A stretch of DNA of 64,000 bases, from assembly GCF_002162135.1 (NCBI RefSeq), contig NZ_CP021382.1, forward strand, positions 3,594,001-3,658,000, given 5' to 3'. Of the stretch, positions 36,738 to 46,035 are shown in pieces. Origin of the DNA: Cellvibrio sp. PSBB006 (GTDB lineage Bacteria; Pseudomonadota; Gammaproteobacteria; Pseudomonadales; Cellvibrionaceae). The notes below the pieces were generated by a model. The model saw only the letters and a list, made by a program, of their open reading frames with translations, made no database searches and was not told the DNA's origin. Both the position numbers and the translations under genes were made by a program. The first letter of the stretch is position 1, and every line of letters begins with the position of its first letter.

Positions 36738-36868
36738 AGTCTCAAACCGTTACCCGTTACTGGTTTCTTCCTTAACCCCTCCTGCATAATCACCCCACGC
36801 GGCGGTCCTCGCTTTACCGTGGCGTAAAAATAATCTGAGAGACATAACAATAACCTACAGGTACTTGT

Positions 36869-39220
36869 ATGAAACGTTTACATCAACCCATGGTGCGCGG
36901 TCTGCTGCTTGCAGGCTTGGCGCTCGGTATCAACAGTTTTTCCCATGCGCAAAACCTCGGTAGCAATCTGGCCCTCACCGGTCCGGGAGCGGGCGCTGAT
37001 GGCTCCGGTTTTAACAACACCAAGACAGTGCGCGACGGTAATATCAATACCGCGTCGCAGGCCGGCGGTACGAGCAATCAGCGCGTGTCGGTTAAATGGA
37101 ACAGCGCACAAACCTTTAATACGGTTATCTTGCGCGAAGCGGGTAATCGGATTACGAGTTGGCAGTTGCGCAATCATGAAACCGATGAGGTGTTGTCTTC
37201 CGGTAACGCCATAGGCGCAAACCTGGTCGTTAATCTCGATACGGTAAGCATGAAAAAAATCAGTTTATTTGTGGATGCCAGTGCGGCGCCTGCGATTGCA
37301 GAGTTTGGAGTGTATAACGCAACGGGCGGTGCACAATCGAGCCCAGCGTCGAGTGCCGCATCGAGCGTTATAAGTTCTATGCCGGCATCATCCAGTGCGC
37401 CGCCCTCCAGCGCTTCGTCGATAGTGTCCTCCTCTGTTCCTCCAGTCTCTTCATCAAGTGCCAGCAGTGCGCCTGCGGTAGCGACAACCTACGAGGCGGA
37501 AGAGGGCGTGATCACCAGCGGTGCGGTGGAATTTAATCACAGCGGCTACACCGGTTCCGGTTTTGTTAATTACGATAACCAGGTGGGCAGTGCACTTGAG
37601 TGGACGATCTATCAGGCAAGCGCAGGCAGCGCGACGCTGACCTTTCGTTTCGCCAATGGCACAACGGCAGATCGCGCCATGAATATTGTGGTGAACGATG
37701 CGTCGGCAAACAGCAACTTGTCTTTCCCTGGAACCGGTGCCTGGAATAGTTGGACCACCAGAAGCATCAATGTCAATTTACAAGCTGGCACCAACAGAAT
37801 TCGCACCGTGGCGACCACCAGTAACGGCGGTCCTAATATGGATCACCTGGTGGTAACTGGCGCTGGCAGTAGCAGCGTGTCGAGCAATTCAAGTAGCAGC
37901 GTGCCCAGCGGCGAAGTGCTCGCCTTTCCCGGTGCAGTTGGTTTCGGCCGTCTTGCCACGGGCGGTCGCGGTGGTGATGTGTATATCGTTACCAACCTTA
38001 ACGACAGCGGTGCCGGTTCATTGCGCGAAGCGATTAATTCGGCGAGCGCTCCGCGCACTATTGTGTTTGCGGTGTCGGGCAACATCATGCTGCAATCCAA
38101 GCTCGATATTAAGCGTCCGAACCTCACGCTTGCAGGACAAACAGCACCGGGCGACGGCATTACGGTTGCGGGTTATCCCGTTACGGTTAATGCCGATAAC
38201 ATCATCATTCGCTACATGCGTTTCCGTTGCGGTGATTTCAATGCGTTAGCAGAAAACGGCAAACCGTCAAAAGGTAATGGCAACTTAAAAGGTAGCACGG
38301 CGGGTGCGCTGGATGTATTGGAAGCAAACAATGTCATCATTGATCATGTATCCACATCCTGGGCTATCGATGAAACCTTGTCAGTCACTTATTCAAACTA
38401 TGTCACCGTGCAACATTCCATCGTGTCAGAAAGTTTGAATGATTCCTATCACGATAAAGGTAATCACGGATTCGGTTCCCTGATTCGCGGTAATGGTGAG
38501 GGTGGCAGTACGTTTTATCGCAATCTTTATTCACACCACGATATGCGCAACCCCGGTGCCGGCAGCAACCAGACGACACCGTCTATTAAAGGTCAACTGG
38601 ATTTTGTTAATAATGTTGTATACGGCTGGGGCACACGTTCCGGTGAAGCCATCGGCGGCTCATCGGGCGGTGTGGTTGAAATCAATTACGTCAATAATTA
38701 TGTCATCGCCAATAACGATTCGCGCAACGCCAACTCGGTGTGGGATGAAGTTAAAACCGAAGGCATCCTGACCTATCAATCTGGGAATAAGCTTGATAAC
38801 AACATCAACGGTGTACGCGATGGTGTGGACAATGGTTGGAGCATGTTCCCCAATTTTACCAGCGCCCAACGTCGCAGCTCGCGCTGGAATTTTCCGCAGG
38901 TGCCAACAGTCAGTGCCGAGCAAGCTTATGATGATGTGTTAAATCAGGCCGGTGCTTCACTCGCGCGTGACGCCATTGACGCGCGTGTTGTTCAGCAGGT
39001 CCGCAATAACACCGGTCGTATCATCGACAGTCAGGATGAAGTCGGTGGCTTGGCTGCGCTCTACAGCGACGCGGCACGGACCGATAGCGACAGTGACGGC
39101 ATGCCGGATACCTGGGAGCAACAGCATAACTTGAATCCGTTTAACGCGAGTGATCGCAATGGTTACGCGTTGGATTCAATGTACACCAATCTGGAAATGT
39201 ATTTGAATAGTCTTATGTGA
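36869..39220 (+). CDS. Multimodular pectate lyase (PL1) with CBM35
   Basis: A 783-residue secreted enzyme. After a signal peptide (~1-28) comes a discoidin-like beta-sandwich (~29-150: GNINTASQAGG, NTVILREAGNRITSWQLRN), then a Ser/Pro linker (~151-205). A CBM35-type module (~207-332: YEAEEGVITSG, GYTGSGFVNY, MDHLVVTG) and a short linker precede a PL1 pectate lyase (~350-700) with VIIDHVSTSWAIDETLS, LYSHHDMRNPG and IKGQLDFVNNVVYGWG. The tail DSDSDGMPDTWEQQHNL resembles a calcium-binding type 3 repeat. It cuts polygalacturonate by beta-elimination; CBM35 modules can bind uronic-acid ends or mannan. It is a single-gene unit. Confidence 0.92.
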   Translation: MKRLHQPMVRGLLLAGLALGINSFSHAQNLGSNLALTGPGAGADGSGFNNTKTVRDGNINTASQAGGTSNQRVSVKWNSAQTFNTVILREAGNRITSWQLRNHETDEVLSSGNAIGANLVVNLDTVSMKKISLFVDASAAPAIAEFGVYNATGGAQSSPASSAASSVISSMPASSSAPPSSASSIVSSSVPPVSSSSASSAPAVATTYEAEEGVITSGAVEFNHSGYTGSGFVNYDNQVGSALEWTIYQASAGSATLTFRFANGTTADRAMNIVVNDASANSNLSFPGTGAWNSWTTRSINVNLQAGTNRIRTVATTSNGGPNMDHLVVTGAGSSSVSSNSSSSVPSGEVLAFPGAVGFGRLATGGRGGDVYIVTNLNDSGAGSLREAINSASAPRTIVFAVSGNIMLQSKLDIKRPNLTLAGQTAPGDGITVAGYPVTVNADNIIIRYMRFRCGDFNALAENGKPSKGNGNLKGSTAGALDVLEANNVIIDHVSTSWAIDETLSVTYSNYVTVQHSIVSESLNDSYHDKGNHGFGSLIRGNGEGGSTFYRNLYSHHDMRNPGAGSNQTTPSIKGQLDFVNNVVYGWGTRSGEAIGGSSGGVVEINYVNNYVIANNDSRNANSVWDEVKTEGILTYQSGNKLDNNINGVRDGVDNGWSMFPNFTSAQRRSSRWNFPQVPTVSAEQAYDDVLNQAGASLARDAIDARVVQQVRNNTGRIIDSQDEVGGLAALYSDAARTDSDSDGMPDTWEQQHNLNPFNASDRNGYALDSMYTNLEMYLNSLM

Positions 39221-39229
39221 GATTAGTAT

Positions 39230-39265
39230 TCGTCGACAATGTGAAAGGATTCAGATTGTCGACGA
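39230..39265. terminator. Hairpin between convergent pectate lyase and MipA genes
   Basis: TCGTCGACAAT pairs perfectly with ATTGTCGACGA (11 bp, 14-base loop) between two convergent stops. No clear T-run, so termination is inferred from position. Confidence 0.5.
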
Positions 39266-39281
39266 CTCTGGTTTATACCTA

Positions 39282-40133
39282 TTATCGAATAACCCAAATC
39301 AACGCCAGGCCACCCGCCACCGAATCGGTCGTTTCCACCAACGGACTATCCTCAAACTCCGCACCACGCAAATTGTCGTAGCGAATAAAAAACGCGATAC
39401 GATAATCGTCAAACGCACGGCTCAACGCCCAGGAATTACTCCAGCCGCTATAACCCGCATCGGCTTCAAACACCGGGCGCGATGCAGTCGCATATTCTTC
39501 CGCAACGGTGTAATAGTGATCGTGATAATCGTCGCTGGCGTAATACACGCCGGTGCGAAAGCTGAAATTCCATTTTTCGATTTGCGTGCGGAAGGCGAGT
39601 TGTGGATGCACCAGCCAACCGACGTAATCAGCATCGCCACCGCCCACCGCAACAACACCGCGCAAGGGTAGGTGCATCATCCAGCCGTCACGAAACGTAT
39701 CGCCCGTTAAATTGATATTCAATGCCGGACCAAATTCTACGGTGGAATAAAGTTCGGGCATACCCTCGCGCAACTTATTCTCATCGCTCTCCGGCGTGAT
39801 GGAGGCACTCATACTGAGGTTGAGTTCAATATCTTCGCGCGTAAATAATTTGCCGCGCACACCATCGCGATCCGTCTGAATGTATTTGCCGCGATAAATA
39901 AAATAGGGGATGGGTGCAACATAGTGGCTATATTCTTTGGAACCGCGATAATCTGGCCCGCTAATAGCGCCGATACCGATACCGGCTTCCCAGGTTTTAA
40001 CTGTGGTGGCGGGTGCCGTTTTAGTTGTGTTTTCTGGCGCTGTTTCCGGGATGGCGTCATCGTCGGCAGTTTGCGCGCTCGCCGCTCCGCTGATGAAACA
40101 CAACAACAATAAAGCCCTGATTGATAAATTCAT
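39282..40133 (-). CDS. MipA/OmpV family outer-membrane protein
   Basis: A 283-residue protein with a signal peptide (cleavage near ASA|QTADD). The barrel has the family start WEAGIGIGAISGPDYRGSKEY and ends in an aromatic-poor LALIWVIR. MipA is a scaffold between MltA and PBP1b in Escherichia coli, but most family members are uncharacterised porin-like barrels. GGAACGG lies before the ATG. Confidence 0.88.
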   Translation of the reverse strand: MNLSIRALLLLCFISGAASAQTADDDAIPETAPENTTKTAPATTVKTWEAGIGIGAISGPDYRGSKEYSHYVAPIPYFIYRGKYIQTDRDGVRGKLFTREDIELNLSMSASITPESDENKLREGMPELYSTVEFGPALNINLTGDTFRDGWMMHLPLRGVVAVGGGDADYVGWLVHPQLAFRTQIEKWNFSFRTGVYYASDDYHDHYYTVAEEYATASRPVFEADAGYSGWSNSWALSRAFDDYRIAFFIRYDNLRGAEFEDSPLVETTDSVAGGLALIWVIR

Positions 40134-40265
40134 GAATAACCGTTCCTGAAGATTCCAGCGCAGATCATAGGGTTAATCTGCCACAAAACAAAGCGCAGGG
40201 ACGCAGCAGAGTGAATCTGGTATCCTGCGCACCTGTTTCCCCGCTGATTATCAATCGAGTTTATT

Positions 40266-41648
40266 GTGACCAGGACTGCTTTTTCCACCTTACCCCTTGC
40301 GCCGGCCATGCTCGAAAACCTTGAGTCGCTCGGCTATCACACCATGACGCCGATCCAGGCGCAGTCATTGCCGGTAATTCTGGCGGGGCAGGATATTATT
40401 GCCAAGGCCAAAACCGGCAGCGGCAAAACGGCGGCATTTGCAATTGGTTTATTGAATAAACTGGATGTTAAACAATTTTCAACCCAGGCGTTGGTGCTCT
40501 GCCCCACACGGGAGCTGGCGGATCAGGTTGCCAAGGAAATTCGACGGCTCGCACGTTTTACTCACAATGTAAAAGTGCTGACGCTGTGCGGTGGTGTGTC
40601 TATTGGTCCGCAATTGGGCTCGCTGGAGCGCGGAGCGCATATTGTTGTGGGAACACCGGGGCGCATTGTGGATCACCTGGGTAAAGGTTCGCTGGCCTTG
40701 AATGATTTGCAACAATTGGTGCTGGATGAAGCGGATCGCATGCTGGAGATGGGTTTTGCCGATGCGCTTGAAACCGTCTTGCAAGCCTGTCCCTTGCAAC
40801 GTCAGACATTGTTATTTTCTGCTACCTATCCTGAAGCGATTCAAAAAATCAGCGCGCACTGCCAGCACGACCCTGTGTCAGTAACCGTGGATTCGCTGCA
40901 CAGCGACCAGCACATCGAGCAACATTTTTATGAGTTGCAGGATGCCTCACAAAAACAGTCGGCGGTACTAACCCTGTTGGCACATTACCAGCCCCAGGCC
41001 TCAATTGTGTTCTGCAATACCAAACAGCAATGCGATGACGTGTGTGCAGATTTGCGCGTGGCAGGTATTAGCGCTTTAGCACTGCATGGCGATCTGGAAC
41101 AACGCGACCGCGACCAGACTCTGGTGCGTTTTTCCAATAAAAGTTGTTCGGTATTGGTCGCTACCGATGTAGCGGCGCGCGGTCTGGATATCAAAGGTCT
41201 GGATGCGGTGATTAATATTGAATTGTCGCGCGACCCGGAAGTGCATGTGCATCGGATCGGTCGCACGGGCCGCGCGGGCGAAACCGGTTTGGCGCTGAGC
41301 CTGATTGCGCCTAACGAAGTGCCGCGTCTGAATCGCCTGGAAGATTACTTGCAGCAAACACTGACGCTGGAGAGTTTGCCGACCACACAACAAAATCCCG
41401 CAGAATTACAACCGCAGATGGTAACGCTGTGCATCGATGGCGGGCGCAAGGATAAATTGCGCCCCGGCGACATCCTCGGTGCGTTAACCAAGGATGCCGG
41501 ACTGACCGGTGACAACATCGGCAAGATTGATATCTTTGATTTTTGTGCTTACGTTGCGGTTAATACTGCTGTTGCTAAAAAAGCCTTGCAACATTTGCAG
41601 CAAGGAAAATTAAAAGGCCGAAAATTCAAGGCGCGGCAAGTGCGTTGA
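40266..41648 (+). CDS. dbpA: ATP-dependent RNA helicase DbpA
   Basis: A 460-residue DEAD-box helicase: AKTGSGKTAAF (motif I), LDEADRML (DEAD), FSATYPE (SAT), ATDVAARGLDIKGLD and HRIGRTGRAGE. The C-terminal ~75 residues (MVTLCIDGGRKDKLRPGDILGALTKDAGL) are the RNA-binding DbpA domain that recognises 23S rRNA hairpin 92. It acts in 50S assembly. The start is a GTG. Confidence 0.96.
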   Translation: MTRTAFSTLPLAPAMLENLESLGYHTMTPIQAQSLPVILAGQDIIAKAKTGSGKTAAFAIGLLNKLDVKQFSTQALVLCPTRELADQVAKEIRRLARFTHNVKVLTLCGGVSIGPQLGSLERGAHIVVGTPGRIVDHLGKGSLALNDLQQLVLDEADRMLEMGFADALETVLQACPLQRQTLLFSATYPEAIQKISAHCQHDPVSVTVDSLHSDQHIEQHFYELQDASQKQSAVLTLLAHYQPQASIVFCNTKQQCDDVCADLRVAGISALALHGDLEQRDRDQTLVRFSNKSCSVLVATDVAARGLDIKGLDAVINIELSRDPEVHVHRIGRTGRAGETGLALSLIAPNEVPRLNRLEDYLQQTLTLESLPTTQQNPAELQPQMVTLCIDGGRKDKLRPGDILGALTKDAGLTGDNIGKIDIFDFCAYVAVNTAVAKKALQHLQQGKLKGRKFKARQVR

Positions 41649-41654
41649 TGTTTA

Positions 41655-42542
41655 TCAATGCAAAGTTGCATCCCCAAACAACGCGCGAACCTCTGCTGCG
41701 TCAAAATGGTAGTGCTGGTTACAGAACTGGCAGTCCACATCAACATGGCCATTTTCAGCCAATAATGTCTCCACTTCTTCCCGCCCGATAGACACCAATG
41801 CATTGCCGGTCCGTTCGCGCGAACAGCTACAGGAAAAATTCAACCTGCTGGGATCAAACAAGCGTACCTGGTGTTCGTGAAACAAACGATACAACAGACT
41901 GGCGTGATCGAGATTAAGCAGTTCATCAGTGGATAATGTGCCGGCCAATGCGGATAAGGTTTCCCATTGATCCTCGTTTTCTTCGGGGCTGGTATTCACC
42001 TGGCGTGGCAGGGCTTGCAGCAAGAGCCCGCTCGCGTACTCTCCGTTGGCGGCAAACCACAGTCGGGTTTCCAGTTGCTCGGATTGCTGGAAATAATGTT
42101 CCAGACATCCCGCCAATGTGTCGCTGTCCATGGGCACTATGCCTTGATAACGTTCGCCACGTTTCGGTTCGATAGTAATTGCCAGCACGCCTTCACCCAA
42201 CAGGGTATGCATATCGGCAGTTTGCTGTTGCGTTTCGGTTAATACCTGTTCGGGATTGAGACGCACAATGCCGCGCAGATTTTTGTGGTTACTGCACTCG
42301 GCCATGATGGTGCTGATGGGGCCGTTACCTCGCGCTTGCAGTATGATCATGCCGTCAAACTTTAACGTGCTGGATAGCAGGCTGGCGGCAGCGAGAAATT
42401 CACCCAATAAATTTTTTACACTGGCAGCGTAAGGGTTGTTGCGCATCACCTCGCGATAACTGTCGCCGAGGGTGACGATATCGCCGCGAATATCATATTC
42501 ATCAAACATAAAACGGTGCAGTAAATCATTGCTGGGTGTCAT
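41655..42542 (-). CDS. hslO: Redox-regulated chaperone Hsp33
   Basis: From MTPSNDLLHRFMFDEYDIRG the protein has 295 residues. The redox zinc site is C-terminal: CSCS around residue ~233 and CQFC ~32 residues later, the CxC...CxxC pattern of Hsp33. It is activated by oxidation and protects unfolding proteins. A second Met four codons upstream (42554) is possible. It lies near hslR and yrfG, as in Escherichia coli. Confidence 0.95.
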   Translation of the reverse strand: MTPSNDLLHRFMFDEYDIRGDIVTLGDSYREVMRNNPYAASVKNLLGEFLAAASLLSSTLKFDGMIILQARGNGPISTIMAECSNHKNLRGIVRLNPEQVLTETQQQTADMHTLLGEGVLAITIEPKRGERYQGIVPMDSDTLAGCLEHYFQQSEQLETRLWFAANGEYASGLLLQALPRQVNTSPEENEDQWETLSALAGTLSTDELLNLDHASLLYRLFHEHQVRLFDPSRLNFSCSCSRERTGNALVSIGREEVETLLAENGHVDVDCQFCNQHYHFDAAEVRALFGDATLH

Positions 42543-42636
42543 TGTATAAACCATTAGAAACGAAAAAGTGAAAGATAGTATTGCACCAGATGCGCAATAA
42601 AAATGTTGTAGTGCTGTTGCAATCAGGCGAGTTAAT

Positions 42637-43089
42637 TCAGGAGCAATGTTCAGCCAGATAGCGTTGCAGTTCCTCTACGCGTTGTTGGCGCTGCTTTTCG
42701 GTAACCGGAACAACGTTACCCTCTTCATCAACAAATTGTACCCTGCCGTCAATTTTGTTCAGATAGCGGCGTTGCTTGTTGCAGTGTTGTATATGTTCGG
42801 GCGTCGGCTGGTTTTTCAATTGCTGCTGGCGGTAATATTCGCGATCCGCTTCATTCTCGGGGCGAAAAATTTCCTGTAGCTTGCGCTGCTCTTCGATACT
42901 GGTATCGATATTTTGTTTTTTAACCGCTTCGGTAATATCTTCTGCCTCGGACTTGGGTTTTTTATCGCTGTAATGGGTTTTGCCATTCTCATCAACCCAG
43001 CGATACACCTCAGCCTGAGGCGAGGATGCAAGCAGTAGCAATACACTGCACAGCCCAAGTGCAGTACAAAAACGATGGTTGGTTTTCAT
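42637..43089 (-). CDS. DUF4124 domain-containing periplasmic protein
   Basis: A 150-residue protein with a signal peptide (LLLASSPQA|EVY) and the short DUF4124 motif EVYRWVDENGKTHYSDKKP. The rest is charged and helical (QRVEELQRYLAEHC). The family has no assigned function. Its ATG overlaps the hslR stop, so it belongs to the yrfG-hslR transcript. Confidence 0.87.
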   Translation of the reverse strand: MKTNHRFCTALGLCSVLLLLASSPQAEVYRWVDENGKTHYSDKKPKSEAEDITEAVKKQNIDTSIEEQRKLQEIFRPENEADREYYRQQQLKNQPTPEHIQHCNKQRRYLNKIDGRVQFVDEEGNVVPVTEKQRQQRVEELQRYLAEHCS

Positions 43090-43490
43090 AAATCATCCAT
43101 ATGTTTACGTTCAAAGCGGTGGATTTGCCGACGTTCCTTTTTGTTAGGGCGATGGTCGCTGATGATATAGCTCCCCATACCTGCCTTGCGTTGCGCGGCG
43201 AGCTCTTCGCGTTGCGTGCGACTTTCCTCGGTTTCCTGATATAGCAGTGCCGCTTCTGGTGCGCCGCGTCGCTGTTCTGATAACGCGGTAACCAACACAG
43301 TTTTTTCGTCCATATTCTGACGGATCGTTAAATAAAGTCCGGTGGTAATTTCTTTGCTGGCTTTAACGCGATGGCCATCGCAATGAATCTTGCCGCCTTC
43401 GATTGCCTGCTTGGCCAGGTTGCGTGTTTTAAAGAAACGTGCGGCCCACAACCATTTATCGATACGCACTTTGCCTTCAGTGGTCATCAT
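43086..43490 (-). CDS. hslR: Heat-shock protein 15 (ribosome-associated S4 protein)
   Basis: A 134-residue protein with an S4 RNA-binding domain (RIDKWLWAARFFKTRNLAKQAI, GGKIHCDGHRVKASK) and the basic C-terminal tail RPNKKERRQIHRFERKH. Hsp15 binds 50S subunits carrying stalled nascent chains. It overlaps yrfG and the DUF4124 gene by 4 bases each. Confidence 0.94.
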   Translation of the reverse strand: MMTTEGKVRIDKWLWAARFFKTRNLAKQAIEGGKIHCDGHRVKASKEITTGLYLTIRQNMDEKTVLVTALSEQRRGAPEAALLYQETEESRTQREELAAQRKAGMGSYIISDHRPNKKERRQIHRFERKHMDDL

Positions 43491-44176
43491 AAAACCTTGG
43501 CCTCCAGCAAGGCGCTGCCGCCCGGTGGTGGTGGCATGATTTCATCAAAATGATGAATCGCTGGATAACCCTCAATACGGCGCTCTTTCTGACTGTCCGG
43601 TTGGTGAATACACAAGAGATGGCCAATACCAAATTGCCTGGCTGAATCGAGAATGCGCACGGTGTCGTCTACAAATAGCGTGCGTGCCGGATCAAACTTT
43701 TCCCGCGCTTGCAGCAGTTGCCAGAATTCCTGATTTTCTTTGGGGTGTTGGAATTCATGGGATGAAATGACGATGTCCAGCCAGCGATCAATCGCGGTGA
43801 CTTCCAGTTTGAGCGATAAACTTTGCGGATGGGCGTTGGTTACCAGCAAGAGTTTTTTGCTATGCTGGCGCAAGCGTGTGAGAAATTCCTCAACGTGGGG
43901 ACGCATGCGGATTTTGTGTTTGATCTCCGTTTTCAGACTGCGTATATCCACCTGCAGGGCATCGGACCAGAATTCCAGGCAATACCACTTGAGCGTACCT
44001 TCGTGATCGCGAATATGATTTTCCAGTTGCTCACGGGCCACGCGCAGATCCAGCTGGCGAATTTCTGCGTATCGTTGTGGCAGGTAATCCAGCCAAAAAT
44101 AGTTATCGAAATGGAGGTCCAAAAGGGTACCATCCATATCCAGTAACACCGTGTCTATATCTTGCCAATTAATCAT
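43487..44176 (-). CDS. yrfG: HAD-family GMP/IMP nucleotidase YrfG
   Basis: A 229-residue HAD hydrolase: LLDMDGTLLDLHFDN (motif I, both Asp), LLLVTNAHPQSLSLK (motif II) and LFVDDTVRILDSARQFG (motif IV). The Escherichia coli homologue removes phosphate from IMP and GMP. It is divergent from nudE and upstream of hslR, matching enteric gene order. Confidence 0.9.
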   Translation of the reverse strand: MINWQDIDTVLLDMDGTLLDLHFDNYFWLDYLPQRYAEIRQLDLRVAREQLENHIRDHEGTLKWYCLEFWSDALQVDIRSLKTEIKHKIRMRPHVEEFLTRLRQHSKKLLLVTNAHPQSLSLKLEVTAIDRWLDIVISSHEFQHPKENQEFWQLLQAREKFDPARTLFVDDTVRILDSARQFGIGHLLCIHQPDSQKERRIEGYPAIHHFDEIMPPPPGGSALLEAKVL

Positions 44177-44227
44177 CAGTGGTTATTCACTCTGGTGCGT
44201 GTAAATCCTGCAATTTCAGGGATAAGT

Positions 44228-44776
44228 ATGCCGACAAAACCCGAGATATTAAAGCGTCAGACCGTGGCGCGCAGCCGCTTGTTTCGCGCGGATGAATTGC
44301 ATTTGCGCTTCAGCAACGGCGAAGAGCGCATCTATGAAAAGTTGTGCACCGGTGGGCCTGGCGCGGTTTTAATGGTGCCTATGCTCGATAACGACACCGT
44401 CCTGTTGGTGCGTGAATACGCAGCTGGCATTGAGGATTACCACCTGGCCTTACCAAAAGGCGCTATCGATAAGGGCGAAACCCTGATGGAGGCGGCCAAT
44501 CGTGAACTTAAGGAAGAGGTCGGATATGGCGCGCGGGATTTGCAGTTATTAAAGCGCGTCCATTTGTCGCCGGCGTATATGGAACACGGTATCAATATTC
44601 TGCTTGCGCGGGATTTGTATCCTGAACGTTTGCCCGGTGATGAGCCCGAACCCATCGAAGTGGTGCCCTATCCCATGAAAGATCTGGTGAATCTGGTCGC
44701 CCGTCCGGACTTCTGTGAAGGCCGGTCCATTGCTGCATTGTTTCTCGCGCGCGAATGGCTGTTGGCCCATGGATAA
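44228..44776 (+). CDS. nudE: ADP compounds hydrolase NudE
   Basis: From MPTKPEILKRQTVARSRLF (ATG at 44228, AGGGA upstream) the protein has 182 residues. The Nudix box is GAIDKGETLMEAANRELKEEVGYG. NudE prefers AP3A, AP2A, ADP-ribose and NADH. It overlaps the next gene by 8 bases. The longer frame to 44162 would overlap yrfG. Confidence 0.92.
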   Translation: MPTKPEILKRQTVARSRLFRADELHLRFSNGEERIYEKLCTGGPGAVLMVPMLDNDTVLLVREYAAGIEDYHLALPKGAIDKGETLMEAANRELKEEVGYGARDLQLLKRVHLSPAYMEHGINILLARDLYPERLPGDEPEPIEVVPYPMKDLVNLVARPDFCEGRSIAALFLAREWLLAHG

Positions 44777-45644
44777 ACTCCCGGTCGATGCGACTGTAAT
44801 CAACAGCCTGGTGGTGCTGGCGCGCGCGGCTGGCGATGCCATCATGGATGTCTACAAGAGCGCAGAATTCGGCGTAGAGCACAAAGCGGACGAGTCCCCC
44901 GTGACCCGCGCCGATATCGCCGCCCACGACATCATTGCCGCCGGTTTGCCCCGCCTGCTTGATCTGCCCATTATTTCGGAAGAAGCACCCGTACCATCCG
45001 CCAGCGAGCGCCAGGCCTGGGGGCGTTACTGGCTGGTAGATCCGCTCGATGGCACCAAAGAATTTATCCTGCGCAGCGGTGAATTTACGGTCAATATTGC
45101 TTTGATTGAAGAAGGTATTCCGGTGCTCGGCGTGGTCCACCTGCCAGCCCAGCAGACCACCTACTTAGGTGTTGCCAGACAACTGTCAGCGGACTATGGC
45201 GGCGCCTGGAAATATCAGCAGGATTATCCGGCGACGCGGATTCATGTGCGTTCGCTGGCGCAAGCGCGGGATGACAATGCCTTGGTTGTTCTCGCCAGCC
45301 ATCGTCACGGTACGGGGGCAGTTAATCAATTGGTGGAACAATTGCGCGGGCGTTGGCCTGGAGCAGTGCAATTGAGCAACGCGGGCAGCTCGTTGAAGTT
45401 TTGTCGGATCGCTGAAGGTGTTGCGGATTTTTATCCACGTCTTGCGCCGACTTCCGAGTGGGATACCGCCGCCGCCCAGGCGGTATTGCAGGCAGCGGGC
45501 GGTGCGGTGGTGAATGCGGAGGAATCTTCCGCAGCCTGGCTGAAGCCATTGGTTTATAACGGCAAAGACACCATCATCAATCCGGACTTTTATGCCTTGG
45601 GCGATGTCAATCTGGATTGGTCGGCCCTGTTAAAAAAGGAGTGA
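44769..45644 (+). CDS. cysQ: 3'(2'),5'-bisphosphate nucleotidase CysQ
   Basis: From MDKLPVDATVINSLVV the protein has 291 residues. The inositol-phosphatase fold is marked by DESPVTRADIAAHDIIAAGL, the metal-binding WLVDPLDGTKEFILRSGEFTVNIALI and the C-terminal PTSEWDTAAAQAVLQAAGG. It clears 3'-phosphoadenosine 5'-phosphate from sulfate assimilation. It is translationally coupled to nudE, as in many gammaproteobacteria. Confidence 0.94.
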   Translation: MDKLPVDATVINSLVVLARAAGDAIMDVYKSAEFGVEHKADESPVTRADIAAHDIIAAGLPRLLDLPIISEEAPVPSASERQAWGRYWLVDPLDGTKEFILRSGEFTVNIALIEEGIPVLGVVHLPAQQTTYLGVARQLSADYGGAWKYQQDYPATRIHVRSLAQARDDNALVVLASHRHGTGAVNQLVEQLRGRWPGAVQLSNAGSSLKFCRIAEGVADFYPRLAPTSEWDTAAAQAVLQAAGGAVVNAEESSAAWLKPLVYNGKDTIINPDFYALGDVNLDWSALLKKE

Positions 45645-45668
45645 AACTGAAACAGGAATGAAACGAAC

Positions 45669-45947
45669 TTAACGACTACCCCATATTTTTGCCACCGCGC
45701 GATCATTGCCCAGAACGCCGACGATAAAACCGACGGCGGACACCAGACCGAAAACTACGACGGGAATCAGGTAACCTTTGTCGGCATCGGCGGGCATTAA
45801 CAACATCAACGCGGAGCACATCAGCGCAAATAACAGGCTCACAGCCAGTAAAATCTTGCGGCTCAGGGGTTTATAAGCGTAGGGTTCTTCACCGCGTTCC
45901 AGAGGATTCAGGAGTGGAGAAAACAGTTTGCGCAGTGATGCCTTCAT
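45669..45947 (-). CDS. Small membrane protein of unknown function
   Basis: A 92-residue protein with a basic N-terminus and two membrane helices (ILLAVSLLFALMCSALMLLM and LIPVVVFGLVSAVGFIVGVLG). No family recognised. It is convergent with cysQ and divergent from the peroxidase gene. Confidence 0.7.
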   Translation of the reverse strand: MKASLRKLFSPLLNPLERGEEPYAYKPLSRKILLAVSLLFALMCSALMLLMPADADKGYLIPVVVFGLVSAVGFIVGVLGNDRAVAKIWGSR

Positions 45948-46035
45948 GAAGTTTTTCCGTATAAGTGTGTATGCTGTGTTCGATTTCAGCGCCTAATACT
46001 AACGCGTCCCTATCATTAATCCAGAGGATTTTCCC

